A stretch of DNA of 41,516 nucleotides from Lachnospiraceae bacterium (GTDB lineage Bacteria; Bacillota; Clostridia; Lachnospirales; Lachnospiraceae), in contig JAEEVO010000014.1 of NCBI GenBank assembly GCA_016290905.1, forward strand, positions 1 through 41,516, read 5' to 3'. The position numbers and the translations under genes were made by a program. A model generated the notes under the pieces. That model was not told the DNA's origin and did not search any database. It worked only from the letters and a program-made list of their open reading frames with translations. Each line of letters starts with the position of its first letter. The stretch's first letter is position 1. This document shows, piece after piece, positions 1 through 9,076 of this stretch.

Positions 1-2
1 TA

Positions 3-1436
3 GGCAATGTTGTATATTCGATAGAACACAGGGCTGTGGATAAAGGGCTTAAGTTTGAAACGCACATAGATACGTCTCTTCCTTCCGTGCTTTTCGGCGA
101 TGATATGCGTGTTTCACAGGTCGTAACCAATCTTCTGACCAACGCCGTGAAATATACAAATGAAGGAAGAGTCGATCTTTACGTATCGGGTATCAGAAGG
201 ACGGAGGATAAGGTATCCATAAACATCAGAGTAAAGGATACGGGTATAGGAATAAAGGAAGAAGATCTCGGCAAGCTCTTCGAATCCTTTACACGACTTG
301 AGGAGACCAGGAACAGGAATATAGAAGGTACAGGACTCGGTATGGCTATCGTCACAAAACTTCTTGAGATGATGGGCTCGAGGCTTGATGTTAAGAGCGA
401 ATACGGAAAAGGCTCCGAATTCTCGTTTGTTGTAGATCAGGTCATTGTAGATCCTTCTCCCATGGGTGATTTCAGGCAGAAGGCAAGAGATGCGATGGAA
501 AAACAGAACGAGGAAATCTATATCGTTGCTGAGAACGCGAAGATACTTGCGGTCGATGATAATGAAATGAACTTAAAGGTTATCAGGAATCTGCTTAAAC
601 TGAGCGGCATTAATCCGGATCTTGCGACGTCGGGAGAGGAAGCATTAAAGAAGCTTTCGGAGAATCATTATCATATCGTACTGCTCGATCATATGATGCC
701 GCATATGGACGGTATTGAAACCCTTCAAAAGGCAAGGAGTATGGATCTTATACCGAAGGGTACTACCGTAATCGCGCTTACGGCAAATGCCGTGGTCGGT
801 GCCAGGGATACATATCTTGACGCGGGCTTTGACGATTATCTTTCAAAACCGGTTGAGATAAAAACACTGGAACAGACGCTCGCAAAGTATCTTCCTAAGG
901 ATATAGTAGAGTATAAGAAAAAGGATGAGGCTGAAGGCGAGGATGGCAAGAAGGATTCGAACGGAAGGATTTCTGCAGGGAAAAAGGATAAGAAAGCTGA
1001 TGAGGATGTTGTTCTGGAGTTCCTTCCCGGTGATTTTTCGGATGAGGAACAGGATGATAATGAGGCTTCGGATACTTTAAGAGTCCTGAACAATCTTGAA
1101 AAGCACGGCATTAATATTTCTGAAGGAGTTAATTACTGCGGAGGAGATACCGCCTTTTATATAGAGATAGTTACCGAGTATGCGGAAAATGTCGAAAATA
1201 GGCTGTCGGAACTTGAAGAAGCAATGAAGAAACAGGACTGGAATCTCTATGCGGTCAAAGTACATGCATTAAAGAGCATGGCAAAGACTATCGGCGACGC
1301 AAAGGTATTCGAGAAGGCAAAGGCTCTTGAAGCAGCCTCAAAAGAGAATGACGCCGGTTATGTAAGAAAAAATCATGTTGAGCTTGCTATGGAATATAAG
1401 CAGACTTCGGCATATATTATGGGAGAATTCCTATAG
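3..1436 (+). CDS. Hybrid sensor histidine kinase/response regulator with Hpt domain (5' end missing)
   Basis: The reading frame is open to the first base of the window, so the sensor and dimerisation regions lie upstream and the first in-frame GTG (36) is not a real start. What remains is a phosphorelay output. An HATPase domain shows the N box (NLLTNAVKYT), G1 (DTGIGI) and G2 (GTGLGMAI). A receiver domain from about base 540 has the acidic pair in AVDDNE, a phospho-acceptor Asp in LLDHMMP (codon 687-689) and the conserved Lys in LSKPVE. A Lys/Glu/Asp-rich linker follows, then a C-terminal Hpt domain with the His in VHALKS (codon 1263-1265). Known of the family: phosphate passes from kinase His to receiver Asp to Hpt His, and then to a separate regulator, none of which is visible here. 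The signal sensed cannot be told. The cellulase begins 39 bases downstream. Confidence 0.93.
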   Translation, partial: GNVVYSIEHRAVDKGLKFETHIDTSLPSVLFGDDMRVSQVVTNLLTNAVKYTNEGRVDLYVSGIRRTEDKVSINIRVKDTGIGIKEEDLGKLFESFTRLEETRNRNIEGTGLGMAIVTKLLEMMGSRLDVKSEYGKGSEFSFVVDQVIVDPSPMGDFRQKARDAMEKQNEEIYIVAENAKILAVDDNEMNLKVIRNLLKLSGINPDLATSGEEALKKLSENHYHIVLLDHMMPHMDGIETLQKARSMDLIPKGTTVIALTANAVVGARDTYLDAGFDDYLSKPVEIKTLEQTLAKYLPKDIVEYKKKDEAEGEDGKKDSNGRISAGKKDKKADEDVVLEFLPGDFSDEEQDDNEASDTLRVLNNLEKHGINISEGVNYCGGDTAFYIEIVTEYAENVENRLSELEEAMKKQDWNLYAVKVHALKSMAKTIGDAKVFEKAKALEAASKENDAGYVRKNHVELAMEYKQTSAYIMGEFL

Positions 1437-1475
1437 GAGTTAGTTTGCTAAGGGTATTTTCCGGGAGGTATATAA

Positions 1476-4400
1476 ATGGATAACAAAAAGAGGATCATAT
1501 TTTTAGCTGCAGCGATCGTTATGCTTGCTGCAGGCATACTTGTGGGTATACTGGTGTCAACGGGTGGAGGAGATGCAAAAAAGGCAGGAGACGATAAGAC
1601 CGTTGTAGATGATAATACCGGAAAGAATGATAAAAATACTGATACGGACAATAAAAATAATACAACCGAGGATAAAGTGAGCCTTAAGAATGAGAAGACC
1701 GAAAATAATGAAATAAAAGAAAACGGTGATAAGAACTCAGAAGACGAGAAGGCTACACGGGAAGATAACATAGGCAGCGATACAGACGACAAAACGGATA
1801 ATAATACTGACAATAAGACAGATGATAAGACAAATGATAAGACAAATGATAAGAAAAACGATTTAACAGATGATAATCCGTTGAAAGATACATCAGAGAA
1901 AAATCCCGAAAAAGATGATGCCGGAGAAAAAACGGAAAAAGATGAAAATGTAAAGACTTCTGACGATAAAGATGATAAAGGAAAGAAGGAAAATAAAGTA
2001 AATCCGGAAAACAATGACGGAAAAGACGATAAAGAAAATAAAAATGGAAAAGAAAATAATACAGTAGATAATAAGGATAATAACGTTGATGACGGTACAA
2101 AGGATAGTAAGACCGAAAAAGATGACAATGCCGGCAGCAGGACGGATGATAATGTTAAGGATACAGATGATAATACAGAAGATGACAAGCCCGAAATAAA
2201 TCCGGAAAAAGATGGTGATAAAGACAAGAACGATAAGGATACCGGAGAGGTTAAGAAGCCCGATAACGTTGTCATAACAAAGCCTGAGGCTGTTTTAAAT
2301 ACAGGTAAGCTTACCGAAAAGGGAAGCGGATATACCGGGATAAAGGGAACCGGTGATTACAATTACGGAGAGGCATTGCAGAAATCGCTTCTGTTCTATG
2401 AGCTTCAGCGTTCGGGAGACCTTCCTGAAAACGTAAGATGTAACTGGAGAGGAGATTCCTGTGTCAACGACGGAAGCGATGTGGGACTGGATCTTTCCGG
2501 CGGCTGGTATGACGCAGGCGATAATGTCAAGTTTAACCTTCCTATGTCTTATACCGCAGCCATGCTGGGATGGTCGATCATTGACAATGCGGAAGCTTAC
2601 AGGGAAAGCGGACAGCTTACATATGCCCTGGAAAACATTAAGTGGGCAAACGATTATTTCATAAAGTGCCATCCTTCCGATAATGAATATTATTATCAGG
2701 TTGGTAACGGAAATCAGGATCATTCATACTGGGGCGCGGCCGAAACCGTTGAATACAGGATGAGCAGGCCTTCATACAAGGTAACTTCATCAAATCCCGG
2801 TTCTGCGGTTTGCGGAGAGACCGCAGCTTCACTTGCCATTTGTTCGATAGTATACAAGAACATTGACAAAGCTTACAGTGAAAAATGCCTGAAGCATGCA
2901 AAATCACTTTATAAGTTTGCAAGGGATACGAAGAGTGACGCCGGATATACGGCTGCAAACGGTTTCTATACCTCATGGAGCGGTTTCTATGATGAGCTTG
3001 CATGGTCGGGTGCGTGGCTGTATGAGGCTACCGGAGATGAAAGCTATATCAGGAATGCCGAAGAAGATTATAAAAACGCAGGACATGATCATGACTGGTG
3101 CATGTGCTGGGATGATGTTCATATCGGAGCAGCCCTGATGCTTGCAAAATTCACCGGTAAGCAGACATATAAGGATGACATGGAAAAGCATCTTGACTGG
3201 TGGTCAGGCATCTCTTCAGATCATATCACGTATTCACCAAAGGGACTTGCATGGCTTGACAGCTGGGGCTCTTTAAGATATGCGACCACTGCGGCATATA
3301 TAGCTCTTGCTTATACGGAAACGGGAGTATGTTCAGAGTCAAAGATCAAGAAATATACCGAGTTTGCCGAGAAGCAGGCTAATTATGCACTGGGCAGTTC
3401 CGGTCGTTCGTATGTTATAGGGTACGGAAAGAATTCTCCGGAGAATCCCCATCATCGTACCGCTCAGGGTTCGTACTGTGATAATATGAATGAACCTTCT
3501 ACAGCAAGACATACTCTTTACGGAGCGCTGGTAGGCGGGCCTGATGCCAATGACGGATACAGGGATGTTGTTTCCGACTACAACATGAATGAAGTCGCAT
3601 GTGATTACAATGCCGGATTCACAGGACTTCTTGCAAAGATGTATGCAAAGTACCACGGACAGACGTTAAAGGATTTCGGCGCAGTCGAACCTGTGGATAT
3701 AAACGAGTTCTATGTACAGGGCGGTGTCAATGTTGACGGTTCCGATTTCATGGAGCTCAGGGCTTACATCTGCAATGTTTCCGCATGGCCCGCAAGAGGC
3801 GGGGAAAGCCTTGAATTCAGATACTACGTTGATTTAAGCGAGGTTTATAAAGCAGGCGGAAAGGCAGCAGACATAGCTGTTACGACAAACTACATGGCAG
3901 CGGGGAAGAGCGCAGGACTAAAGTGCTGGGATGAAGAAAAGCATATTTATTATCTGAGTGTCGATTTCTCTGATTCTGTGATTTATCCCGGTGGTCAGGA
4001 CAAGTACAAGAAAGAGATACAGGTAAGATTACGGAATCCTAACGGAACGTGGGACAATTCGAACGATCCTTCATTTGTTAACATGACTAAGGGAGGCAGT
4101 GCACTTCTTACCGGTGCTGCACTGTATGAGAAAGGAAAGCTTGTTTTCGGCAGTGAACCCGCAAAGGGAAAGAATGCAGGAAAAACCGTCTTGTCAGATA
4201 CAGGCGACAGCGGAAAAGACACAGGCAAGGATAATAACAAAGATAACAGCGGAAAAGAAAATAACGGTGATAAGAAGGACAATAACGATAATGACGGTTC
4301 CGGCATCAAGCAGGGAACAGCCGGGAACGAAGCAGTTTCATTAAGCATTGAATATGATAATGCTTCATCTTCGTCGTCATCGATATCCGGAAGGATGAAT

Positions 4401-4778
4401 ATCGTAAACAACAGTGACGGTTCGATATCCTTAAAGGATATAAAGATATTGTTCTATTTTACCAATGAGGATTCAAAGCAGCTTACTTTTGAATGCTACC
4501 ATACCTGTATCAACGGTAAGAACGGTTCATATAAGCAGCTTAACGGATGCTGCGGTGCCTTCAAGAGTGAAAACGGAAAGAATGCAGACACACTCTGCAC
4601 GATCACATATTCAGATACGGACGTGATTGAAGCGGGTGATACGCTCGCCTGCAATTTTGCGATACATCACAACGACTGGTCGAATATGAACCTTACAAAC
4701 GATCATTCAATGTCGGATGTAAATAACATTGTCGTACAGGTAAAGGGTAAGACGATATTCGGAAAAACTCCGCAGTGA
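1476..4778 (+). CDS. Membrane-anchored GH9 endoglucanase with CBM3c and CBM3 modules
   Basis: This is a cellulase acting outside the cell on beta-1,4-glucan. A GGGAGG site precedes the ATG. The N-terminus has two Lys/Arg clusters, one hydrophobic segment (about residues 7-28) and no clear cleavage site, so it probably stays as a membrane anchor. A Asp/Lys/Asn/Glu-rich spacer of about 240 residues follows. The GH9 domain spans about 290-725. It has the Asp pair in WYDAGD (D346, D349), the His/Arg motif NPHHRTAQGS (H659-R661) and the catalytic acid in MNEVACDYN (E706). A CBM3c-like module (about 738-892, with SAWPARGGESL and YPGGQDKYKKE) follows directly, as in processive 'theme B' GH9 enzymes. 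A second charged linker leads to a C-terminal CBM3 module (about 950-1100, with NDWSN and TNDHS). The family assignment is firm; anchoring and processivity are inferred. There is no dockerin or sortase signal. Confidence 0.96.
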   Translation: MDNKKRIIFLAAAIVMLAAGILVGILVSTGGGDAKKAGDDKTVVDDNTGKNDKNTDTDNKNNTTEDKVSLKNEKTENNEIKENGDKNSEDEKATREDNIGSDTDDKTDNNTDNKTDDKTNDKTNDKKNDLTDDNPLKDTSEKNPEKDDAGEKTEKDENVKTSDDKDDKGKKENKVNPENNDGKDDKENKNGKENNTVDNKDNNVDDGTKDSKTEKDDNAGSRTDDNVKDTDDNTEDDKPEINPEKDGDKDKNDKDTGEVKKPDNVVITKPEAVLNTGKLTEKGSGYTGIKGTGDYNYGEALQKSLLFYELQRSGDLPENVRCNWRGDSCVNDGSDVGLDLSGGWYDAGDNVKFNLPMSYTAAMLGWSIIDNAEAYRESGQLTYALENIKWANDYFIKCHPSDNEYYYQVGNGNQDHSYWGAAETVEYRMSRPSYKVTSSNPGSAVCGETAASLAICSIVYKNIDKAYSEKCLKHAKSLYKFARDTKSDAGYTAANGFYTSWSGFYDELAWSGAWLYEATGDESYIRNAEEDYKNAGHDHDWCMCWDDVHIGAALMLAKFTGKQTYKDDMEKHLDWWSGISSDHITYSPKGLAWLDSWGSLRYATTAAYIALAYTETGVCSESKIKKYTEFAEKQANYALGSSGRSYVIGYGKNSPENPHHRTAQGSYCDNMNEPSTARHTLYGALVGGPDANDGYRDVVSDYNMNEVACDYNAGFTGLLAKMYAKYHGQTLKDFGAVEPVDINEFYVQGGVNVDGSDFMELRAYICNVSAWPARGGESLEFRYYVDLSEVYKAGGKAADIAVTTNYMAAGKSAGLKCWDEEKHIYYLSVDFSDSVIYPGGQDKYKKEIQVRLRNPNGTWDNSNDPSFVNMTKGGSALLTGAALYEKGKLVFGSEPAKGKNAGKTVLSDTGDSGKDTGKDNNKDNSGKENNGDKKDNNDNDGSGIKQGTAGNEAVSLSIEYDNASSSSSSISGRMNIVNNSDGSISLKDIKILFYFTNEDSKQLTFECYHTCINGKNGSYKQLNGCCGAFKSENGKNADTLCTITYSDTDVIEAGDTLACNFAIHHNDWSNMNLTNDHSMSDVNNIVVQVKGKTIFGKTPQ

Positions 4779-4794
4779 TATAGATAAAAGAAAG

Positions 4795-4825
4795 GGCGGG
4801 AACAATGCGTTGCATTGTTCCCGCC
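4795..4825. terminator. Bidirectional intrinsic terminator
   Basis: A perfect 14-base inverted repeat (GGCGGGAACAATGC and its complement) with a three-base loop lies between the convergent cellulase and zinc-ribbon genes. The T-rich tail is better on the minus strand (CTTTCTTTTATC) than on the plus strand (TTGCT), so it probably serves both genes but works best for the minus-strand one. Confidence 0.85.
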
Positions 4826-4852
4826 TTGCTATAAAGTCTTACCATAAATATT

Positions 4853-6049
4853 TTATGCAATCTCGGTATACTGATTAAGCACAGATGCAGCTCTCATAAA
4901 GAATGCAGCTTTAGAAAGGTTTAATGCAACGCTTAACAGACAGTATAACAGGAGAAGACTGCTTACGGAAGAACCGGTGAACATTTCCTCAACCGCTTCG
5001 TTAAAGGTCTTTATTATCGAAGGACTTACATTGAGCGAGTTAAGGTAATCCTCGTAATAACCCTTTATGGAATTTACAACATTGCCGGTTCTGAGCCAGA
5101 GGATGAGTCCTACGGAAGAAGCAACCTGGATACATGAGAATATGATCAGGACTACCGAAGGAAATGCTGAGATCCTCTTGGGTGAAGCCTCACCGGTTAT
5201 GATATATTTTACAGTCTTAAGCGCACGGGACTGTGCACCGTAATATCTGATACCGACAGCTAAAAGCAGGATCGAGATTACAAGAAGTAAGAGCATTATC
5301 CACGGTGAACCGACGCCAAAGCCTCTGTCAATCAGCATCTTTATCGTACCGATGCCAAACAGAAGGATCAGGATAGCAAAGACGATACACCATACGATCA
5401 TCATGATGGTTGCCACACCGGAAGCGAGTGAAAGACCGCCTACTGAAGGCAGGCTGTTCTGCTTGTTTGATTTGATACCGGCAAAATAAGTCATCCAGCC
5501 TGCGATGCATAAGAGCATGAGCATGGGATGCATCCATTCGCTTAAGAAAAATACTACGTAAAACAGGAACAGCGATATCGCAATATTAAACATAAGTACC
5601 GGCATGGATGAAAGAAGCTGCCGGGCCGCAAGAAATGACGGAGCCGCCTTGTATTTTGTAAGAAGCGATTCTTCGGGTTCAGTGAAATAATCGTCCTTGT
5701 ATACGGGTGGTTCCGATTTCGCTTCATACGGATTCGTATAACTTTCTTTGTTTTCTTTTTTCTTGAAAACACTGAAGGATGATTTATCAGGAGCAGTGGT
5801 GGCCGGCAGATCGCCGGAGCCTGCGGCACGGTCGGTCCATAAAGGAGGTTTGCTCTCGGTGCGGACCGGGCGCGTATCGTAAACACGCTGCTTTTGACCT
5901 TCATTTGGTTTGTTTTCTGTTGTTTCGGGCAGGGCTTCGGAGGTTTCAGAAGCCTTTACCGTATTATCAGGGGTGAAATCCGGAATCTGCTTTGTGCATT
6001 CACAGATTTCGCCGTCTTTTAATTCTCTTTTGCAATTAGGACAGAGCAT
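4853..6049 (-). CDS. Zinc-ribbon multi-pass membrane protein of unknown function
   Basis: I do not recognise a named family. The first 20 residues form a small zinc ribbon (CPNC followed by CEC). Next is a polar, probably disordered stretch to about residue 145, rich in Pro, Glu, Lys and Thr. The rest holds about six hydrophobic segments, among them FNIAISLFLFYVVFFL, IMLLLLVISILLLAVGI and SVVLIIFSCIQVASSVGLIL. This suggests an integral membrane protein with a cytosolic zinc-binding N-terminus. The ATG has an AGGAGGC site about 8 bases upstream. The gene starts 22 bases after the ligase gene on the same strand and is probably co-transcribed with it. Proteins with an N-terminal zinc ribbon followed by membrane segments are common in Clostridia and mostly uncharacterised, so the function is open. 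Confidence 0.85.
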   Translation of the reverse strand: MLCPNCKRELKDGEICECTKQIPDFTPDNTVKASETSEALPETTENKPNEGQKQRVYDTRPVRTESKPPLWTDRAAGSGDLPATTAPDKSSFSVFKKKENKESYTNPYEAKSEPPVYKDDYFTEPEESLLTKYKAAPSFLAARQLLSSMPVLMFNIAISLFLFYVVFFLSEWMHPMLMLLCIAGWMTYFAGIKSNKQNSLPSVGGLSLASGVATIMMIVWCIVFAILILLFGIGTIKMLIDRGFGVGSPWIMLLLLVISILLLAVGIRYYGAQSRALKTVKYIITGEASPKRISAFPSVVLIIFSCIQVASSVGLILWLRTGNVVNSIKGYYEDYLNSLNVSPSIIKTFNEAVEEMFTGSSVSSLLLLYCLLSVALNLSKAAFFMRAASVLNQYTEIA

Positions 6050-6071
6050 ATGAAACAGCCTCCTTATCCAA

Positions 6072-7706
6072 TCATCCCTTATTCTGGGCTGCTACAAGAC
6101 TTTCGCCGCCGTACATCTTGCGAAGCTTCGGCTTTTCAATCTTTCCTGTAGGATTTCTCGGGATCTCGTTAAATATGATATGATGAGGTCTCTTATAACG
6201 GGGAAGCTTGAGACAGAACTCATTAACCTCGTCCTCTGTAAGAGAGAAGCCCTCTTTTACTTCGATAACAGCAAGAGTTGTTTCACCGAGACGCTTGTCA
6301 GGTACACCGATAACGGCAACATCCTTGACAGCATTGTTTGTTCTGATGAAATCCTCAATTTGAACGGGATAAATGTTTTCACCTCCGCTTATGACAACGT
6401 CCTTTTTACGGTCAACAAGGAAGATGAATCCGTCCTCGTCCTCCATAGCCATGTCACCTGTATAGAGCCAGCCGTCCGCGAGAACTTCCGCGGTAGCCTT
6501 GGGATCGTTGTAATAGCAGGTCATGACGCCGGGACCCTTTACGGCAAGTTCACCTACATCACCTCTTTTAACTTCGTTTCTCTTTTCGTCAACAATCTTT
6601 GTTTCCCAGCCGAAGCCTGCTTTACCGATAGCACCGACTTTATTTATATTGCCGACTCCAAGGTGTACGCAGCCGGGACCGATTGACTCGGAAAGACCGT
6701 AGTTTGTATCATAATCGTGATGAGGGAATACCTTGAGCCATCTGTTGATAAGGCTCTGAGGAACGGGCTGTGCACCTATGTGCATAAGCCTCCACTGATC
6801 GAGAGTGTAATCGGAGAGCTTTACGTCTCCGCGGTCGATTGCGTCAAGGATGTCCTGTGCCCACGGAACAAGCAGCCATACAATAGTACATTTTTCATCG
6901 GATACTGCCTTGAGGATCGTGGCGGGTTTTGTTCCTTTAAGGAGAACTGACTTAGCACCTACAAGAAAGCTTCCGAACCAGTGCATCTTGGCACCTGTAT
7001 GATACAGGGGAGGAATGCAGAGGAATACGTCATCGTGAGTCTGTCCGTGATGGTTCTGCTCAACGCGGCAACTGTGCATCAGGCTCATATGCTTATGAAG
7101 AATGGCCTTGGGGAAGCCGGTTGTACCCGATGAGAAATAGATGGCAGCATAGTCATCATCCGTCAGCGGAATTTTCTCAAAGGAACTTGAACAATTGGCG
7201 GTTAATGTGTTATAATCTTCCGCAAATGAAGGGCAGTTCTGACCTACAAAGAAAAGAAGACGTTTCTTGCTGATCTCGTCGGCAATCTCTTCGACACGTC
7301 CGATGAATTCGGGACCGAAGACGAGTACATCCGACTCGGAAAGGTCAAGACAATACTTGATCTCGTCAGAAGCATATCTGAAATTGAGCGGAACGGCGAG
7401 CGCTCCGGTCTTTAAGATTCCGAAATAAATAGGAAGCCATTCAATACTGTTCATGAGCAGTATTGCGACCTTGTCTCCCTTTTTGATACCGCGTTCAAGC
7501 AGGAGATTGGCAAAACGATTTGCCTTTTCATTGAAAACATTCCATGTGATCTCACGACGGTAGTGAGTGGCAGGGTTTGCTTCGATAAGGTTGTATTCCT
7601 TCCAGGTAACCCTTCTGTTGTCAGTTACTTCCGGATTTATCTCTATGAGGGCGGTTTCATTTCCGTACAGCTCACAGTTCCGATCCAGAACATCTGTAAT
7701 AGGCAT
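6072..7706 (-). CDS. AMP-binding acyl-CoA ligase (class I adenylate-forming enzyme)
   Basis: Enzymes of this family activate a carboxylic acid with ATP to an acyl-adenylate and pass it to CoA. The expected motifs are present: the phosphate loop FSSGTTGFPKA, YGLSES, the hinge region YTGDMA, VISGGENIYPVQIED, and the C-terminal catalytic Lys in NPTGKIEK. The length (544 residues) is normal. I place the start at the ATG at 7706, because GGAGG lies 8 bases before it. The in-frame ATG at 7721 would use that same GGAGG as codons and has no site of its own. The N-terminus carries a 20-residue tandem duplication (residues 20-39 and 40-59). The substrate cannot be read from sequence; a medium- or long-chain fatty acid or an aromatic acid are all possible. 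The next gene, a membrane protein, lies 22 bases downstream. Confidence 0.9.
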   Translation of the reverse strand: MPITDVLDRNCELYGNETALIEINPEVTDNRRVTWKEYNLIEANPATHYRREITWNVFNEKANRFANLLLERGIKKGDKVAILLMNSIEWLPIYFGILKTGALAVPLNFRYASDEIKYCLDLSESDVLVFGPEFIGRVEEIADEISKKRLLFFVGQNCPSFAEDYNTLTANCSSSFEKIPLTDDDYAAIYFSSGTTGFPKAILHKHMSLMHSCRVEQNHHGQTHDDVFLCIPPLYHTGAKMHWFGSFLVGAKSVLLKGTKPATILKAVSDEKCTIVWLLVPWAQDILDAIDRGDVKLSDYTLDQWRLMHIGAQPVPQSLINRWLKVFPHHDYDTNYGLSESIGPGCVHLGVGNINKVGAIGKAGFGWETKIVDEKRNEVKRGDVGELAVKGPGVMTCYYNDPKATAEVLADGWLYTGDMAMEDEDGFIFLVDRKKDVVISGGENIYPVQIEDFIRTNNAVKDVAVIGVPDKRLGETTLAVIEVKEGFSLTEDEVNEFCLKLPRYKRPHHIIFNEIPRNPTGKIEKPKLRKMYGGESLVAAQNKG

Positions 7707-7733
7707 TGCAGATTCCTCCATAATTCTTTTAAT

Positions 7734-7762
7734 TTGACATTAAGGCATATTTTTTTTATAAT
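7734..7762 (+). promoter_or_regulatory. Sigma-A-type promoter for the alaX-maf-recG run
   Basis: TTGACA (7734-7739), a 17-base spacer and TATAAT (7757-7762) give an exact consensus match. The predicted transcript start is about 45 bases before the alaX-like ATG. The region is divergent with the ligase gene; I could not assign a convincing minus-strand promoter. Confidence 0.85.
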
Positions 7763-7816
7763 AATATTGCCATCTTTTATACTATAACACTTTAAAGCGC
7801 AAAGGTAAAGAGAAAA

Positions 7817-9076
7817 ATGAATGAAAAATTATATAATATTGACGCATATGCGAAAAATTTCACATCGGACGTGGTTTCGGTAAGCGAAAGAGTCTTTGAA
7901 AATGAACAGGTATATGACATTGTACTGGAAAATACCTGCTTTTTCCCCGAACAGGGAGGACAGACCTCGGATACGGGTCTGATTTATGATCTCGACAGTG
8001 AAAAGGTATTTAAAGTATTCCATGTTTCGACAGAGAATGATATCGAGCATCATTTTGTAAGAGCCGTAGAGGTCAAGGAAACTCTTAAAGATGTCATTAT
8101 GAATCTTAAAAAAGTAAGAGGAGAGATAAACTGGGAAGAGCGTTATGACAAGATGCAAAATCATTCCGGAGAGCATCTTGTATCCGGTACGGTACACCGG
8201 TTTTTCGGATATGACAATGTCGGATTTTCGCTCAGCAGTGAAAACGTTACACTTGATTTTAACGGGACGTTTACCGACGAGGAGCTTGACCGGGTCGAAA
8301 GAGAAGTTAACAAAGCCGTATATGAAAATTTTGAAGTGATAGTAACATATCCGACGGAGGAAGAGCTTAAAACACTGGAATACAGGAGCAAAAAGGAGCT
8401 TACGGGCGAAGTCAGGATAGTCGAATATCCGGGATATGATGTGTGTGCATGCTGTGCGCCCCATGTAAAGCGTACGGGAGAAATCGGGATGATAAAAATT
8501 GTTTCCGCAGAGCATTTTAAGGGCGGCACAAGGATGACTATCAGATGCGGATACAGGGCACTCGCAGATTACGGGACTAAGCTTTCTTCATGTAAAAGTA
8601 TTTCAAAGACGCTTTCGGTACCCGTGGACGATGTTTCAAAGGGTGTTGCCAAGTTATCTGAAGATAACAGGGCATTAAGTTTTAAGATAAACGGACTATA
8701 TGCGCAGATTCTTGCGCTTAAGGCTGACAGTATAAAGCCCGAAAGAATAAATGTCAGTGAAGAAGAATTTGAAGCCCTGATGATATTTGACGGCTGTGCG
8801 GATATGAATACCGCAAGGAAGCTTGTAAGCGACAGGATAAAGCTTGAACAAAATACGGAAAGCGCGGCAGGAATGCTTGTCAGTATTTTTATCGGAGATG
8901 AAGAAAAGGGCTACAGCTTCTGTATAGGTTCCGGAGAAACGGATTGCAGGAAGGTTCTGGGTGAATTAAAGACAGGGCTTAACGCAAAGGGCGGCGGAAG
9001 TGAGACCATGATACAGGGAAGTGTAAGTGCTTCTGAGGCAGAAATACGGGAATTGTTTCGGAGGAGAAATGAATAA
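7817..9076 (+). CDS. AlaX-like alanyl-tRNA editing protein with DHHA1 domain
   Basis: This is a free-standing relative of the AlaRS editing domain. Such proteins hydrolyse Ser- or Gly-tRNA(Ala) in the cytosol. The sequence shows the N-terminal barrel motif FFPEQGGQTSDTG, the zinc-binding HSGEH motif (about residue 115) followed by GFSLSSENVTLDF, and the second zinc half CACCAPHVKRTGEIG (about 212-226). A C-terminal DHHA1-type domain ends with the Gly-rich LNAKGGGSETMIQGS. The length of 419 residues fits the long AlaX class with DHHA1; no synthetase catalytic domain is present. A perfect-consensus promoter lies upstream, and the last 8 bases overlap maf, suggesting translational coupling. Exact tRNA specificity is not readable from sequence. 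Confidence 0.9.
   Translation: MNEKLYNIDAYAKNFTSDVVSVSERVFENEQVYDIVLENTCFFPEQGGQTSDTGLIYDLDSEKVFKVFHVSTENDIEHHFVRAVEVKETLKDVIMNLKKVRGEINWEERYDKMQNHSGEHLVSGTVHRFFGYDNVGFSLSSENVTLDFNGTFTDEELDRVEREVNKAVYENFEVIVTYPTEEELKTLEYRSKKELTGEVRIVEYPGYDVCACCAPHVKRTGEIGMIKIVSAEHFKGGTRMTIRCGYRALADYGTKLSSCKSISKTLSVPVDDVSKGVAKLSEDNRALSFKINGLYAQILALKADSIKPERINVSEEEFEALMIFDGCADMNTARKLVSDRIKLEQNTESAAGMLVSIFIGDEEKGYSFCIGSGETDCRKVLGELKTGLNAKGGGSETMIQGSVSASEAEIRELFRRRNE

Noticed and set aside
1448..2275. Long minus-strand frame of 275 codons rich in Ser, Phe and Leu
   Set aside because: It is the antisense reading of the Asp/Lys/Asn-rich cellulase spacer. The composition follows from that bias, and the plus-strand gene is certain.
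6180..6950. Plus-strand frames of 168 and 77 codons within the ligase gene
   Set aside because: They are antisense to conserved ligase motifs and show no ribosome binding site or domain.
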